Assembly (NCBI RefSeq): GCF_014191495.1
Contig: NZ_JACHWR010000001.1
Location: forward strand, 1,488,001 to 1,552,000
DNA length: 64,000 nt
Reading direction: 5' to 3'
Source of the DNA: Nocardioides soli
GTDB lineage: Bacteria; Actinomycetota; Actinomycetes; Propionibacteriales; Nocardioidaceae
The position numbers and the translations under genes were made by a program. Under the pieces are notes generated by a model. That model saw only the letters and a program-made list of their open reading frames with translations, made no database searches and was not told where the DNA came from. This document shows, one piece after another, positions 38,005-46,920 of the stretch (its first letter is position 1; the number at the start of each line of letters is the position of its first letter).

Positions 38005-38946
38005 TCAGAGGCGCACCTTCGGGTTCGCCCAGCCGAACACGATGTCGGTCATCAGGTTGGACAGCAGGACGAAGACGGCGACCACGATCACCGTGCCCTG
38101 CACGAGGGAGAGGTCGCGGTCGAAGATCGCCTGCACCGCCATCGAGCCGACGCCGGGGATGTTGAAGGCCTGCTCGACGACGAAGGAGGCGCCCAGGATG
38201 ACGACCAGCTGGAAGCCGATCACCGGGATCACCGGGGTGAGCGCGTTCTTCAGCGCGTGCCGCCACACGACCTGTCGGCGGGTCAGGCCGCCGGCCACCG
38301 CGGCGCGGACGTAGCCGCTGCGCAGGACGTCGACCATCGCGCTCCGCATCTGGCGGGCGATGACGGCGGCCGAGGGCAGCGCCAGCGCCAGCCACGGAAG
38401 GATCAGCCCCTTCAGCCAGTCGACGGGGCTGTAGGCGAACTCGGTGTAGCCGCCGGCCGGCAGCACCCCCCACTTCACGCCGACGTAGACGCTGAGCAGG
38501 ATGCCGACCCAGAACGACGGAACCGCCAGGGCGGCCGAGCTCAGGATCGTGATCGTGCGGTCGAAGATGCCGCCGGGCCGGAGGCTGGCCCGGACGCCGA
38601 GCCCGATCCCGACCACGACCGCCAGCACCAGCGCGCCGAGGGTGAGCGACAGCGTCGCGCCCATCCGGGAGCCGATGGTGCCGGCGACCGGCTCCGCGGT
38701 CTTGGCCGAGACGCCCAGGTCGCCCTGGAGGGCGTTGCCCACCCAGATGCCGTACTGCGTGATCAGCGGCCGGTCCAGCCCCAGGCGGTGGTTGAGGTCA
38801 GCCACCGCCTGGGGCGTGGCGCCGCTGCCCAGGATCGAGTCGGCCACGGTGCCCGGTGCGAGCTGCACCAGGAGGAAGGCGAGGATCGAGATCACCACGA
38901 GCAGCGGCACCATGGCCGCCACCCGAAGCGCGATGAACTTCGTCAC
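38005..38946 (-). CDS. Peptide/nickel-type ABC transporter permease (DppB type)
   Basis: A 313-residue permease with the DppB/OppB layout: an N-terminal helix, the PGTVADSILGSGATP ... HRLGLDRPLITQYGIWVGNALQGDLGVS external loop, and the EAA-like segment YVRAAVAGGLTRRQVVWRHALKNALTPVI. It starts with GTG 38946. A small GC hairpin (CCCGC/GCGGG, 38963-38978) lies in the 73 bases between the binding-protein gene and this one, which could lower expression of the membrane parts relative to the binding protein. Confidence 0.92.
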   Translation of the reverse strand: MTKFIALRVAAMVPLLVVISILAFLLVQLAPGTVADSILGSGATPQAVADLNHRLGLDRPLITQYGIWVGNALQGDLGVSAKTAEPVAGTIGSRMGATLSLTLGALVLAVVVGIGLGVRASLRPGGIFDRTITILSSAALAVPSFWVGILLSVYVGVKWGVLPAGGYTEFAYSPVDWLKGLILPWLALALPSAAVIARQMRSAMVDVLRSGYVRAAVAGGLTRRQVVWRHALKNALTPVIPVIGFQLVVILGASFVVEQAFNIPGVGSMAVQAIFDRDLSLVQGTVIVVAVFVLLSNLMTDIVFGWANPKVRL

Positions 38947-39019
38947 CGTTCCTGCCGTCCCACCCGCATCAGCGCGGGAAATCCGTTCCGATCCGACCCG
39001 GTTCGCGACATCACGTTCC

Positions 39020-40549
39020 TCAGCGCACCTTCATGCCCTGGAACCGCACATTGCCACAGGTCCACTCCCACTTGGTGACCCCGGTGATCCGCTGCGGGTC
39101 CCAGGCCTGCAGGCAGCTGACGACACCCAGCGGGACCACGACCGCGTCCTCGGAGGCCAGCTTGGCCATCTCCTGGTAGGCCGCCTCGTCCGCGGCCGGG
39201 TCGGCACCCGTGACCTGCTGCATCACCTTGTCGATGTCGGGCGAGGGCACCTTGAACGGGTTGGCCGGGCCGAACACCGAGATGCGGGTGTTGTAGAAGT
39301 CCTGCGGGTGGACCTCGTGCGCCGGCACGATCGCGGCGGCGTAGTTGCCGCTCGCGGCCTCACCGGAGATGTTGCCGGTCTCGGAGGGCACCAGCTTCAT
39401 GGTGACCCCGATCTTCGCCAGGAAGCCGGCGATCGCCGTGTTGTACCCGTCGAACGGACCGTACGAGGGGATGTCGAACTCCAGGCTGCTGACGCCCGCC
39501 TCGTCCATCAGCGACTGCGCCTTGTCCAGGTCGAAGCCGAGGCCCGTGTAGTCGCTGTTGAAGCCGTACTGACCGGGGATGGTCCACTGGTTGGTCTCGA
39601 CCCCGAAGCCGGACATGGTCACGTCGAAGAAGGACTTCTGGTCGATGGCATACGCCATGGCCAGCCGGACCCGCTTGTCCTTGAACTCCGGCACGATGGT
39701 GCCGTTGCGGTCCATGATCTGCAGGTAGTACGGGAACGACGGGACGTCCTGGACCTCCATGCCGGCGGCCTCGACCTGGTCGGCGAACTGGAAGTCCAGT
39801 GCGGCGTAGTCGACCTTGTGGGTCAGCAGCGCGTTCGCCCGCGCCTGCTGGTCGGGGATGAAGTGGATCTCGATGTTCTGTACGCCCTGGACCGACTTGT
39901 CCCAGTAGTTCGGGTTCAGCTTGAAGACGTACTTCGAGTTCGCCACCGTGGCGGCGGTGTCCAGCAGCCAGGGCCCGGTGCCCACCGGCTCGGTGGCCAG
40001 CTTCTTCGGGTCCTTCAGCGCCTCGGGGCTCGCCATGATGCCCTGCTGCCGCGCCAGGTTGTAGATCAGCTGCGGGGTCGGCCGGGACAGGTTGATCTTC
40101 AGCTCCGTGGGGCTGACGACGTCCATGGACTCCACGTTGAGGAACTTCGCCTGGTTCGGCGGGATGCCGTTCTTCTGCTGGTGCTCGATGTTCGCCTTGA
40201 CGGCGGCGGCGTCGAACGTCGTGCCGTCGGAGAACGTCACGCCCTCACGCAGCTCCAGGGTCAGGCTGTCCGGCGTGGACTCCCAGCTGGTGGCCAGGCC
40301 TGGCACGAGCTGGCCGTCGTCGTCGGTGTTGACCAGGAACTCGTAGGGACCCTGGTAGTAGAGGAGGTTGGGGTCCGCGGGCGTCGCCAGCGCGGGGTCC
40401 CACGGGTCGGGCGGGGTGTCGGTGGCGACTCTGAGCGTGCCGGACGGACCGCTGGTGCCGTCATCGTCGTCCTGGGCGTTTCCCGAGCAAGCGGCGAGAA
40501 CCATTGCGCTGACAACGACGGCGACCATGCCTAGCCGGATGCGTGCCAT
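39020..40549 (-). CDS. Peptide/nickel-type ABC substrate-binding lipoprotein
   Basis: A 509-residue family 5 solute-binding protein. The signal peptide ends in the lipobox VLAAC with C21. The mature part shows the family pattern: LVPGLATSWESTPDSLTLELREGVTFSDGTTFDAAAVKANIEH and later RVRLAMAYAIDQKSF. Family 5 proteins bind peptides but also nickel, opines and other small molecules, so the ligand is open; its operon partners are not peptidases. ATG 40549 is preceded by AAAGGGA. It is the first gene of operon II and has a 14-bp candidate operator in its promoter. Confidence 0.92.
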   Translation of the reverse strand: MARIRLGMVAVVVSAMVLAACSGNAQDDDDGTSGPSGTLRVATDTPPDPWDPALATPADPNLLYYQGPYEFLVNTDDDGQLVPGLATSWESTPDSLTLELREGVTFSDGTTFDAAAVKANIEHQQKNGIPPNQAKFLNVESMDVVSPTELKINLSRPTPQLIYNLARQQGIMASPEALKDPKKLATEPVGTGPWLLDTAATVANSKYVFKLNPNYWDKSVQGVQNIEIHFIPDQQARANALLTHKVDYAALDFQFADQVEAAGMEVQDVPSFPYYLQIMDRNGTIVPEFKDKRVRLAMAYAIDQKSFFDVTMSGFGVETNQWTIPGQYGFNSDYTGLGFDLDKAQSLMDEAGVSSLEFDIPSYGPFDGYNTAIAGFLAKIGVTMKLVPSETGNISGEAASGNYAAAIVPAHEVHPQDFYNTRISVFGPANPFKVPSPDIDKVMQQVTGADPAADEAAYQEMAKLASEDAVVVPLGVVSCLQAWDPQRITGVTKWEWTCGNVRFQGMKVR

Positions 40550-40595
40550 GGGTGTCCCTTTCGGTGTTGACGAGATCCGTTGCATCCCGTCTGTC

Positions 40596-40636
40596 GTATG
40601 ACCTCTGACGATAGACAAATGTGGTGCAGAGCACAA
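40596..40636 (-). promoter_or_regulatory. Promoter of operon II with 14-bp element shared with operon I
   Basis: Reading leftward, TTGTGC (40631-40636) and TATCGT (40608-40613) are spaced by 17 bases. The sequence GTATGACCTCTGAC (40596-40609) overlaps the end of the -10 and the expected transcription start. The same 14 bases, in opposite orientation relative to transcription, lie at 52720-52733 in the promoter of operon I. The position suits repression by the GntR protein encoded at 48399-49178. Confidence 0.6.
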
Positions 40637-40665
40637 GAGCGCCGACGGCATTCGGAACGCCGGCG

Positions 40666-42150
40666 TCAGTAGACGATGCGGACCGCCTTCTCCTCGGTGA
40701 AGGCGTCGATCGCGGCGGCACCGAGCTCGCGCCCGATGCCGCTCTGCCGCATGCCGCCCCAGGGCAGCCGCGGATCGATCGCGCCCCACGCGTTCACCCA
40801 GACCGAGCCCGCCCGCAGCCGTGCGGTCAGCTCGTGGGCCGCGGCCAGGTCGCGGGTCCACACCGACGCGGCCAGGCCGTACGTCGAGTCGTTGGCGATG
40901 GCGACCGCGGAGTCGAGGTCGTCGAACTCCAGGACCGTGCCCACCGGGCCGAAGATCTCCTCGCGGGCGATCGCCATCTGCGGCGTCGCCGAGGCGAACA
41001 CGGTCGGCTCCATGAAGTAGCCGGTCGAGCCGACCGGCTCACCCCCGGTGACCAGGCGGGCGCCGTCGTCGAGCCCACGGCGTACGTAGCCCAGGACCCG
41101 GTCGCGGTGGGCTCCGGTGATCAGCGAGCCCATCGTGGTGTCCGGGGCGAACGGGTCCCCCACCTGCACCGCGCGGGCGGCCTCGGCCAGCGCCTCGACG
41201 ACGTCCCCGGCGATCGAGCGATGCACCAGCACCCGGGTGCCGGCCGCGCAGACCTGGCCCTGGTTGGCGAAGAGGCCACGAGCGGTGCCGCGCACCGCGG
41301 CGGTCAGGTCGGCGTCCGGCAGGATGATCTGCGGCGACTTGCCGCCCAGCTCGAGGGTGACCCGCTTGAACGTCCCGGCGGCCGCCTGCTGGACCAGCCG
41401 GCCCACCTCCGGGCTGCCGGTGAAGGTCACCTTGTCGATGCCGGGGTGCGCGGTGATCGCCGCGCCCGCCTCGGCGTCGCCGGCGAGGACGCTGACGACC
41501 CCGTCGGGGAGGCCGGCCTCGGCCAGCAGCTCGGCGAGCGCGAGCACGCTCAGCGGCGCTTCGAGCGCCGGCTTGAGCACGACCGTGCAGCCGGCCGCCA
41601 GCGCCGGGGCGAGCTTCCACGCGGTGATCATCAGCGGGGCGTTCCAGGGCACGATCGCCCCGACCACGCCGATCGGCTGGCGCACCGTGTAGGAGTGCGT
41701 CGGCCGGCCGCGCAGCAGCGGCGTCGGGACGACGCGTCCCTCCAGGCAGCCGTCGGCGAGGCCCGCGTAGTAGCGGAAGGTCTCGATCGCGCCGGGCAGG
41801 TCGACCATGACCGAGTCGGCCAGCGGCTTGCCCACGTCGAGGGTCTCGATCCGGGCGAGCCGGTCGGCGTCGCGCTCCAGGAGCTCGGCCACCCGGGCGA
41901 GGATCCGGCCCCGGTCGGTCCCGGAGGTGCGCGACCAGGCGCCGCCGTCGATCTCCCGCCGGGCCGCGGCCACAGCCGCGTCGACCTCGGCGGCACCGCC
42001 GACCGCGACGGTGGCGATGACCCGCTCGGTGGCCGGGTTGATCACCTCGGCGGTGGCTCCATCCACGGCGGCCTGCCAGCGGCCGTCGATGAAGGCCTCG
42101 GTGCGCAGCCGCAGCTGCGCGACGTCCACGCTCGTCGACTCGGTGCTCAT
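40666..42150 (-). CDS. NAD(P)-dependent aldehyde dehydrogenase
   Basis: A 494-residue aldehyde dehydrogenase with all catalytic residues: N170 in VPWNAP, E267 in LELGGKSP and nucleophile C301 in NQGQVCAAGTR, as well as GFTGS-type KVTFTGSPEVG for cofactor binding. It would oxidise a pathway aldehyde to the acid. It is the last gene of operon I; ATG 42150 overlaps the stop of the FAD subunit of the Mo hydroxylase by four bases, so its substrate may derive from the same route. Confidence 0.92.
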   Translation of the reverse strand: MSTESTSVDVAQLRLRTEAFIDGRWQAAVDGATAEVINPATERVIATVAVGGAAEVDAAVAAARREIDGGAWSRTSGTDRGRILARVAELLERDADRLARIETLDVGKPLADSVMVDLPGAIETFRYYAGLADGCLEGRVVPTPLLRGRPTHSYTVRQPIGVVGAIVPWNAPLMITAWKLAPALAAGCTVVLKPALEAPLSVLALAELLAEAGLPDGVVSVLAGDAEAGAAITAHPGIDKVTFTGSPEVGRLVQQAAAGTFKRVTLELGGKSPQIILPDADLTAAVRGTARGLFANQGQVCAAGTRVLVHRSIAGDVVEALAEAARAVQVGDPFAPDTTMGSLITGAHRDRVLGYVRRGLDDGARLVTGGEPVGSTGYFMEPTVFASATPQMAIAREEIFGPVGTVLEFDDLDSAVAIANDSTYGLAASVWTRDLAAAHELTARLRAGSVWVNAWGAIDPRLPWGGMRQSGIGRELGAAAIDAFTEEKAVRIVY

Positions 42151-43022
42151 CGTCCCTCCTCCACGGCGGCCCGGACCGCCCGCTCGACCACGACGCCCAC
42201 CATGGCGCGCCGGTACTCCGCGCCCGCGCGCACGTCGGTGATCGGCGAGCTCGCCGATCGGGCCGCCTCGGCCGCCCGGCCCGTCGCGGCGGCCAGGGCC
42301 GCCTCGTCGCCGACCGCCACACCCTCGAGCGCCGCCGCGGCCTCGGGCACCAGGAACGGCACCGGACGGGCCGCGCCGACCGCCACCCGGGCGGACCGGA
42401 CGACGCCGGCGTCGATGTCCAGCGCCGCGCTGGCGCTGACGATCGCGATGTCCACGGAGCGGCGCAGGTCGATCCGCCGGTAGGCCGAGCTCCATCCGGC
42501 GTCGGCGACTCCGACGCGGATGGCGACCAGGATCTCCTCGGGCGCCAGCGTGGTGCGCCGCGGGCCGGCGAAGAGCTCCGCGACCGGCATGGTGCGCCGG
42601 CCCCGGGGCCCGGCGACGTCGACCAGAGCACCGTGGGCGAGCAGCGCGGTCGCCACCTCGGCTGCCGGTGATCCCTGGCAGAGGTTGCCACCCACCGTGG
42701 CGGCGGCCTGGATCTGCCGGCCGCCGAGCAGGTCGGCCGCCTCGCGCAGGGCGCGCAGCCGATCGCCCAGCGGCGCCGCGAGCAGCTCCCGCATGGTCAC
42801 CGTGGCCCCGATCCGGACGCCGTCCGGCGCCTCGTCGAGCCCGCCCAGCTCGGCGACGCCGGCCAGGTCGACCACGTCGCCCGGCTCGATCAAGCCGTGA
42901 CGCAGGTCGTTGAGGAGATCGGTGCCGCCGGCCAGCAGGTGCGCGTGCGGGCGCTCGCTGAGCACCCGCAGCGCGTCGTCGACCGAGCCGGGTGCGAAGT
43001 ACTCACGGGTCTGGGTGGTCAT
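42147..43022 (-). CDS. Molybdenum hydroxylase FAD-binding subunit (CoxM/XdhB type)
   Basis: A 291-residue medium subunit. FAD-binding motifs are HLLAGGTDLLNDLRHG near residue 30 and the later ATVGGNLCQGSPAAEVATALL. The C-terminal CO-dehydrogenase flavoprotein domain follows. It passes electrons from the iron-sulfur subunit to the final acceptor. It overlaps the large subunit gene by four bases, and with 43019-45373 and 45370-45885 makes a complete three-subunit enzyme. Confidence 0.92.
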   Translation of the reverse strand: MTTQTREYFAPGSVDDALRVLSERPHAHLLAGGTDLLNDLRHGLIEPGDVVDLAGVAELGGLDEAPDGVRIGATVTMRELLAAPLGDRLRALREAADLLGGRQIQAAATVGGNLCQGSPAAEVATALLAHGALVDVAGPRGRRTMPVAELFAGPRRTTLAPEEILVAIRVGVADAGWSSAYRRIDLRRSVDIAIVSASAALDIDAGVVRSARVAVGAARPVPFLVPEAAAALEGVAVGDEAALAAATGRAAEAARSASSPITDVRAGAEYRRAMVGVVVERAVRAAVEEGR

Positions 43023-45373
43023 CGGATCGCTCCTGCCGACGAGGACTCCACGGGCTCGCCGAGGTGCAGGTAGCGCCACATCCGCTCCGGCGAGATCGGC
43101 AGGTCCTTGCAGCGCAGGCCGGTGGCGTTGTAGATCGCGTTGGCGATCGCCGCGACGACCGGGTTGAGCGCGACCTCACCGAGGCTCTTGGCGCCACGCG
43201 GGCCGTTGGGCTCGTAGGCGTCGACGAACTCGACCTCGACGCCGGCCGGCATGTCGCCCGCACCGGGGATCCGGTAGTCGAGGAAGTTGGGGTTGCGCAC
43301 GACGCCCTCGCTCATGATGACGTCCTCCATCAGCGCCCAGCCGAGACCCTGGGCGATGCCGCCGAGGACCTGACCGCGGGCGGTCTGCGGGTTCAGGACG
43401 GTGCCGGAGTCGTGGGCGGCCCAGTAGCCGACCACCGAGATCTGGCCGGTGTCGCAGTCGACCTCGACCTCGGCGACGTGTGCGGCGAAGGGGTACGCCG
43501 CGGAGGCGTTGCCGTACTTGGTCGCGTCGGGCATCACCGTCTTGGGATGGTGGACGCCCGTGGCCAGCAGCGGCAGCCCGCAGTTGACGACGCCGTACCG
43601 GTGCAGCGCCTGGCGCAGCGTGAACGGCTCGTTGGCGCCGGTCGTGTCGGTGAGGGTGCCGGCCTGCCACGACACGGCGGCCTCGGGGACGCCCCACTGC
43701 TCGGTGGCGAACGCGATCAGCTTGCGGCGTGCGTCGGCGCCCGCCGCCACCGTGGCCATGCCGGCCATGGTCGCCGCCCGCGAGGCGAGGGTGCCGACCG
43801 CGGCGGGACTGAACGCGGAGTCGATCCCCTGCACCTTCACCTCGGCCGGGGCGACGCCGAGCTCGTCGGCGGCCAGCTGGGCCATGACGGTCACGTGGCC
43901 CTGGCCGACGTCCGGCTCACCCACGTAGAGCTGGATCGAGCCGTCGGGGCCGAGCCTCAGGATCGCCGAGGATCCGTCGTAGTCGGGCAGGATCGGCCGG
44001 TAGCCGGACACGTGGTGGCCGAGCGCGATGCCGGTGCCGCGCAGCTTGCCGACGCGCTCCCCCGCCGTCGCGGGCGGTCGGGCCCGCCGACGGTCGGCGA
44101 AGCCCGACATCTCGCTGACCCGCTCGATGCAGGCGGGCAGCTGGGAGGAGCTGATGTACCAGCCGTGCAGGGAGGTCTCACCCTCCTGGACGATGTTGCG
44201 GCGCCGCATCTCGACCGGGTCGATGTCCAGCCGCTCGGCGATCTCGTCGATCATCTGCTCGATGCCGAAGAGCGCCTCGGCGTTGCCGAAGCCGCGCATG
44301 GCGGTGGTCGGCGACTCGTTCGTGTAGACGAGCCGGCCGCGGCCGGTCATCGCGTTGAAGTTGTAGAGAGAGTCCGGGCGGTGGACCGCGGTGGCCACCG
44401 TCGCCGGCGACCAGTAGGTGCGGGCGCCGGCGATGCCGACCACGTCGGTCTCGCGGCCCAGGAAGGTGCCGTCGGCGCGCACCGCGATCCGGTTGCGGAA
44501 GACGAACGGCGGCCGCGGCCGGTGGTAGGCGGCGTCCTCGTCGCGACCGAAGAGGATCCGCACGGGCACCCCGGCCTTGCGGGACAGCAGCGCCGCGATC
44601 AGCGGGGTGTTCATCTCGTACTTGGCGCCGAAGCTGCCGCCGATCGGTGGCACGACCAGGCGGACCTTGTCCAGGGGCAGCCCCAGCGCGGCGGAGTACG
44701 TCTGCCGGGCCCGGTAGGGGATGTGCGAGGGCACGTGCAGGACGTGGACGCCGTCGACGTAGTGGGCGATGACCCCGATCGGCTCCAGGTAGGCGTGGTA
44801 CATCCGGCTGGTCGCGTAGACGTCGTCGACCACCAGGTCGGCGGCGTCGAAGGCCGCCCGGGTGTCACCGCGCTCGATGGTGAACAGCGTGGAGACGTTG
44901 TCGGCGTACTCGTCCCAGATCACCGGGCCGCCCTCGGCCAGCGCCGCGAACGGGTCGAAGACCGCCGGCAGCTCCTCGACGTCCACCTCGACCAGGCTCG
45001 CGGCGTACCGCGCCGTCGGCTCGTCGATGGCGGCGACCGCGGCGACCTCGTCGCCGATGAAGCGCACCTTGTGCCGCGCCAGGATCTCCCAGTCCGGGGT
45101 GTAGGGGCCGAACTTCACCTCGGGGGCGTCGGCCGCGGTGGCGACCGCCAGCACCCCGGGCACCCGCTCGGCGCGGCTGGTGTCGATGCCGCGGATCCGC
45201 CCGTGCGCCACGGTGCTGCGCACGATCGCGGCGTGCGCCATGTTCGGCAGGCGCAGGTCGCCGATGTACTCCGTCTGGCCGCGCAGCTTGGCCTCGATGT
45301 CGACCTGCGGGATGCCCCGGCCGACCCAGCCCTGAGCCGCCGTCTCGTGGATCGTGTCCTGGGTCGTGGTCAT
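43019..45373 (-). CDS. Molybdenum hydroxylase catalytic subunit (xanthine/nicotinate dehydrogenase type)
   Basis: A 784-residue molybdopterin subunit. It contains GGSFGAKYE, the active-site arginine loop AMRGFGNAEALFGIE, GQGHVTVMAQLAADELG, and the catalytic base E733 in GAKSLGEVALNPVV. The AMRGFG loop and the absence of the CO-dehydrogenase-specific AYRCSFR loop place it with enzymes that hydroxylate N-heterocycles or aldehydes. The reading frame continues upstream to 46789, but ATG 45373 overlaps the iron-sulfur subunit stop and starts the family-typical segment. The substrate is unknown. Confidence 0.93.
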   Translation of the reverse strand: MTTTQDTIHETAAQGWVGRGIPQVDIEAKLRGQTEYIGDLRLPNMAHAAIVRSTVAHGRIRGIDTSRAERVPGVLAVATAADAPEVKFGPYTPDWEILARHKVRFIGDEVAAVAAIDEPTARYAASLVEVDVEELPAVFDPFAALAEGGPVIWDEYADNVSTLFTIERGDTRAAFDAADLVVDDVYATSRMYHAYLEPIGVIAHYVDGVHVLHVPSHIPYRARQTYSAALGLPLDKVRLVVPPIGGSFGAKYEMNTPLIAALLSRKAGVPVRILFGRDEDAAYHRPRPPFVFRNRIAVRADGTFLGRETDVVGIAGARTYWSPATVATAVHRPDSLYNFNAMTGRGRLVYTNESPTTAMRGFGNAEALFGIEQMIDEIAERLDIDPVEMRRRNIVQEGETSLHGWYISSSQLPACIERVSEMSGFADRRRARPPATAGERVGKLRGTGIALGHHVSGYRPILPDYDGSSAILRLGPDGSIQLYVGEPDVGQGHVTVMAQLAADELGVAPAEVKVQGIDSAFSPAAVGTLASRAATMAGMATVAAGADARRKLIAFATEQWGVPEAAVSWQAGTLTDTTGANEPFTLRQALHRYGVVNCGLPLLATGVHHPKTVMPDATKYGNASAAYPFAAHVAEVEVDCDTGQISVVGYWAAHDSGTVLNPQTARGQVLGGIAQGLGWALMEDVIMSEGVVRNPNFLDYRIPGAGDMPAGVEVEFVDAYEPNGPRGAKSLGEVALNPVVAAIANAIYNATGLRCKDLPISPERMWRYLHLGEPVESSSAGAIR

Positions 45374-45885
45374 GCCGCGCCTCCCGTCCGACCCGACCGC
45401 ACCTGCTGGTGCGCGTCCAGGACCGCGTCGACGATCGACTCGTAGCCGGTGCACCGGCACAGGTTCCCGGTGAGCTCGCTGACGACGTCGTCGCGGGTGA
45501 GCTCGTCGCGGTCGACCAGCGGGCTGGCCGCCACCAGGATGCCCGGGATGCAGTAGCCGCACTGGCTGGCGTTGTGCCGCATGAACGCCGCCTGCAGCGG
45601 GCTCAGCTCGGTGGCCGTGCCCAGCCCCTCGACGGTGGTGACCCGCCGACCGCCGGCCCGCACGGCGGGCAGCAGGCAGGACGCCATCGGCACGCCGTCG
45701 ACCAGGACCGCGCAGGCGCCGCAGTCGCCGGTCTCGCATCCGAGCTTGGTGCCGGTCAGGCCCTCGGCGCGCACGGCCGAGGCCAGCGACTGGACGGGGT
45801 CGACGATCATCGTCCGCGGGCTGCCGTTGAGGTCGAGCTCGATGCCGACCTCGGGGGCTCCGGACGGCTCCTGGTGGTGGCTCAC
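45370..45885 (-). CDS. Molybdenum hydroxylase [2Fe-2S] subunit (CoxS/XdhC type)
   Basis: A 171-residue small subunit with both [2Fe-2S] clusters: the plant-type motif LGCETGDCGACAVLVDG with a fourth cysteine in MASCLL, and the C-terminal QCGYCIPGILV ... GNLCRCTGY motif that sits near the molybdopterin. It starts with GTG at 45885, 30 bases after the dihydroxyphthalate-decarboxylase-like gene. Confidence 0.94.
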   Translation of the reverse strand: MSHHQEPSGAPEVGIELDLNGSPRTMIVDPVQSLASAVRAEGLTGTKLGCETGDCGACAVLVDGVPMASCLLPAVRAGGRRVTTVEGLGTATELSPLQAAFMRHNASQCGYCIPGILVAASPLVDRDELTRDDVVSELTGNLCRCTGYESIVDAVLDAHQQVRSGRTGGAA

Positions 45886-45915
45886 CGCACTCCTTGTCTG
45901 TAGGTCCGCGGGTCT

Positions 45916-46920
45916 CTAGATCCGCGAGTCGATCAGGGTGCTCGCGGCGAAGAGGTCTTCGACCGGCGCGCTCTGCTCGACGATGCCCTGCTCGGTCAGG
46001 TAGCGGGAGAAGGTCTCCAGCTGGGCCCGGTTGGCGTCGACGCCGTACGGCCACGGGTCCGCACCGAAGACCTCGATCTGGCGCTCCCAGGCCTCGAGCA
46101 GGAAGGGCATGGTGTAGCGCAGGGCCGGTGCCTCGTGGATGCCCTCGATGGCGACCGCCTTGGCCTGACGCAGCGCCTTGTAGAGGCTCTGCGCCACCCA
46201 CGGGTGTGTACGTGCGACGTCGGCGCGGACCACCACGAGGTGCATGATCGGGAAGTTCCCGGTGCGCCGGTAGTAGTCCGTCTCGCGCTCGGCGTAGTCG
46301 GGGAAGAGCCGGCGGACCCGGCCCTCGCCCCGGCTGAAGGCCGACGGGATCCGCGGCGCCATCAGCGCGTCGATCTCGCCGTCCAGCAGGGCACCGGAGA
46401 GCGTGGACTCGGGCCCGATCGGCTCGATGCGGACCCGGTCGGGAACGACCAGCTTCTGCCGCTCGACCCGGCCCGGCTGCTCCATGCCGCCGGTGCGCCA
46501 GGTGATCGAGTCCAGGTCGACGCCGTGGTCGTCGGCGAGCATGCCGCGGGTCCACACCGAGGCGGTCATCTGGTATTCCGGGACGCCGACCCGGCGACCC
46601 TCCAGGTCCTTCGGCCCCTCGATGCCGGACCCCTCCCGCACGTAGATGCTGGAGTGCCGGAAGCTGCGGGAGAGGAACGCCGGGATCCCGACGAACCGCT
46701 CGTCGCCGCGAGCGCGGAGCATGCAGTAGCTGGAGAGCGACATCTCCGCGGCGTCGAACTCCTCGAAGCGCAGCATCCGCCAGAAGCACTCCTCCGGCTC
46801 CAGCGGCACCACGTTGAGGTCGATGCCCTCGACCCCCACGCGGCCGTCGACCAGCGGGCCGACGCGGTCGTAGCGCCCGCAGGCCAGGGTGAGGCCCAGG
46901 CCAGAACTCAGCCGAGCCAC
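45916..46920 (-). CDS. 4,5-dihydroxyphthalate-decarboxylase-like protein (periplasmic-binding-protein fold)
   Basis: A 334-residue protein with the full pattern of the 4,5-dihydroxyphthalate decarboxylase family: LTLACGRYDRVGPLVDGRV near the start, LEPEECFWRMLRFEEFDAAEMSLSSYCML, FRHSSIYVREGSG, GRRVGVPEYQMTASVW and FPIMHLVVVRADVARTHPWVAQSLYKA. The family has a solute-binding-protein-like fold, but there is no signal peptide here, so it should be a cytoplasmic enzyme. GTG 46920 overlaps ubiD by 13 bases. Whether it decarboxylates, hydrolyses or only binds is uncertain; many family members have no tested activity. Confidence 0.82.
   Translation of the reverse strand: MARLSSGLGLTLACGRYDRVGPLVDGRVGVEGIDLNVVPLEPEECFWRMLRFEEFDAAEMSLSSYCMLRARGDERFVGIPAFLSRSFRHSSIYVREGSGIEGPKDLEGRRVGVPEYQMTASVWTRGMLADDHGVDLDSITWRTGGMEQPGRVERQKLVVPDRVRIEPIGPESTLSGALLDGEIDALMAPRIPSAFSRGEGRVRRLFPDYAERETDYYRRTGNFPIMHLVVVRADVARTHPWVAQSLYKALRQAKAVAIEGIHEAPALRYTMPFLLEAWERQIEVFGADPWPYGVDANRAQLETFSRYLTEQGIVEQSAPVEDLFAASTLIDSRI

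Noticed and set aside
43019-46789. A 1256-residue reading frame containing the Mo hydroxylase large subunit
   Set aside because: The N-terminal 472 residues lie antisense or out of frame over the [2Fe-2S] subunit and decarboxylase-like genes and resemble no protein; the real start is ATG 45373.
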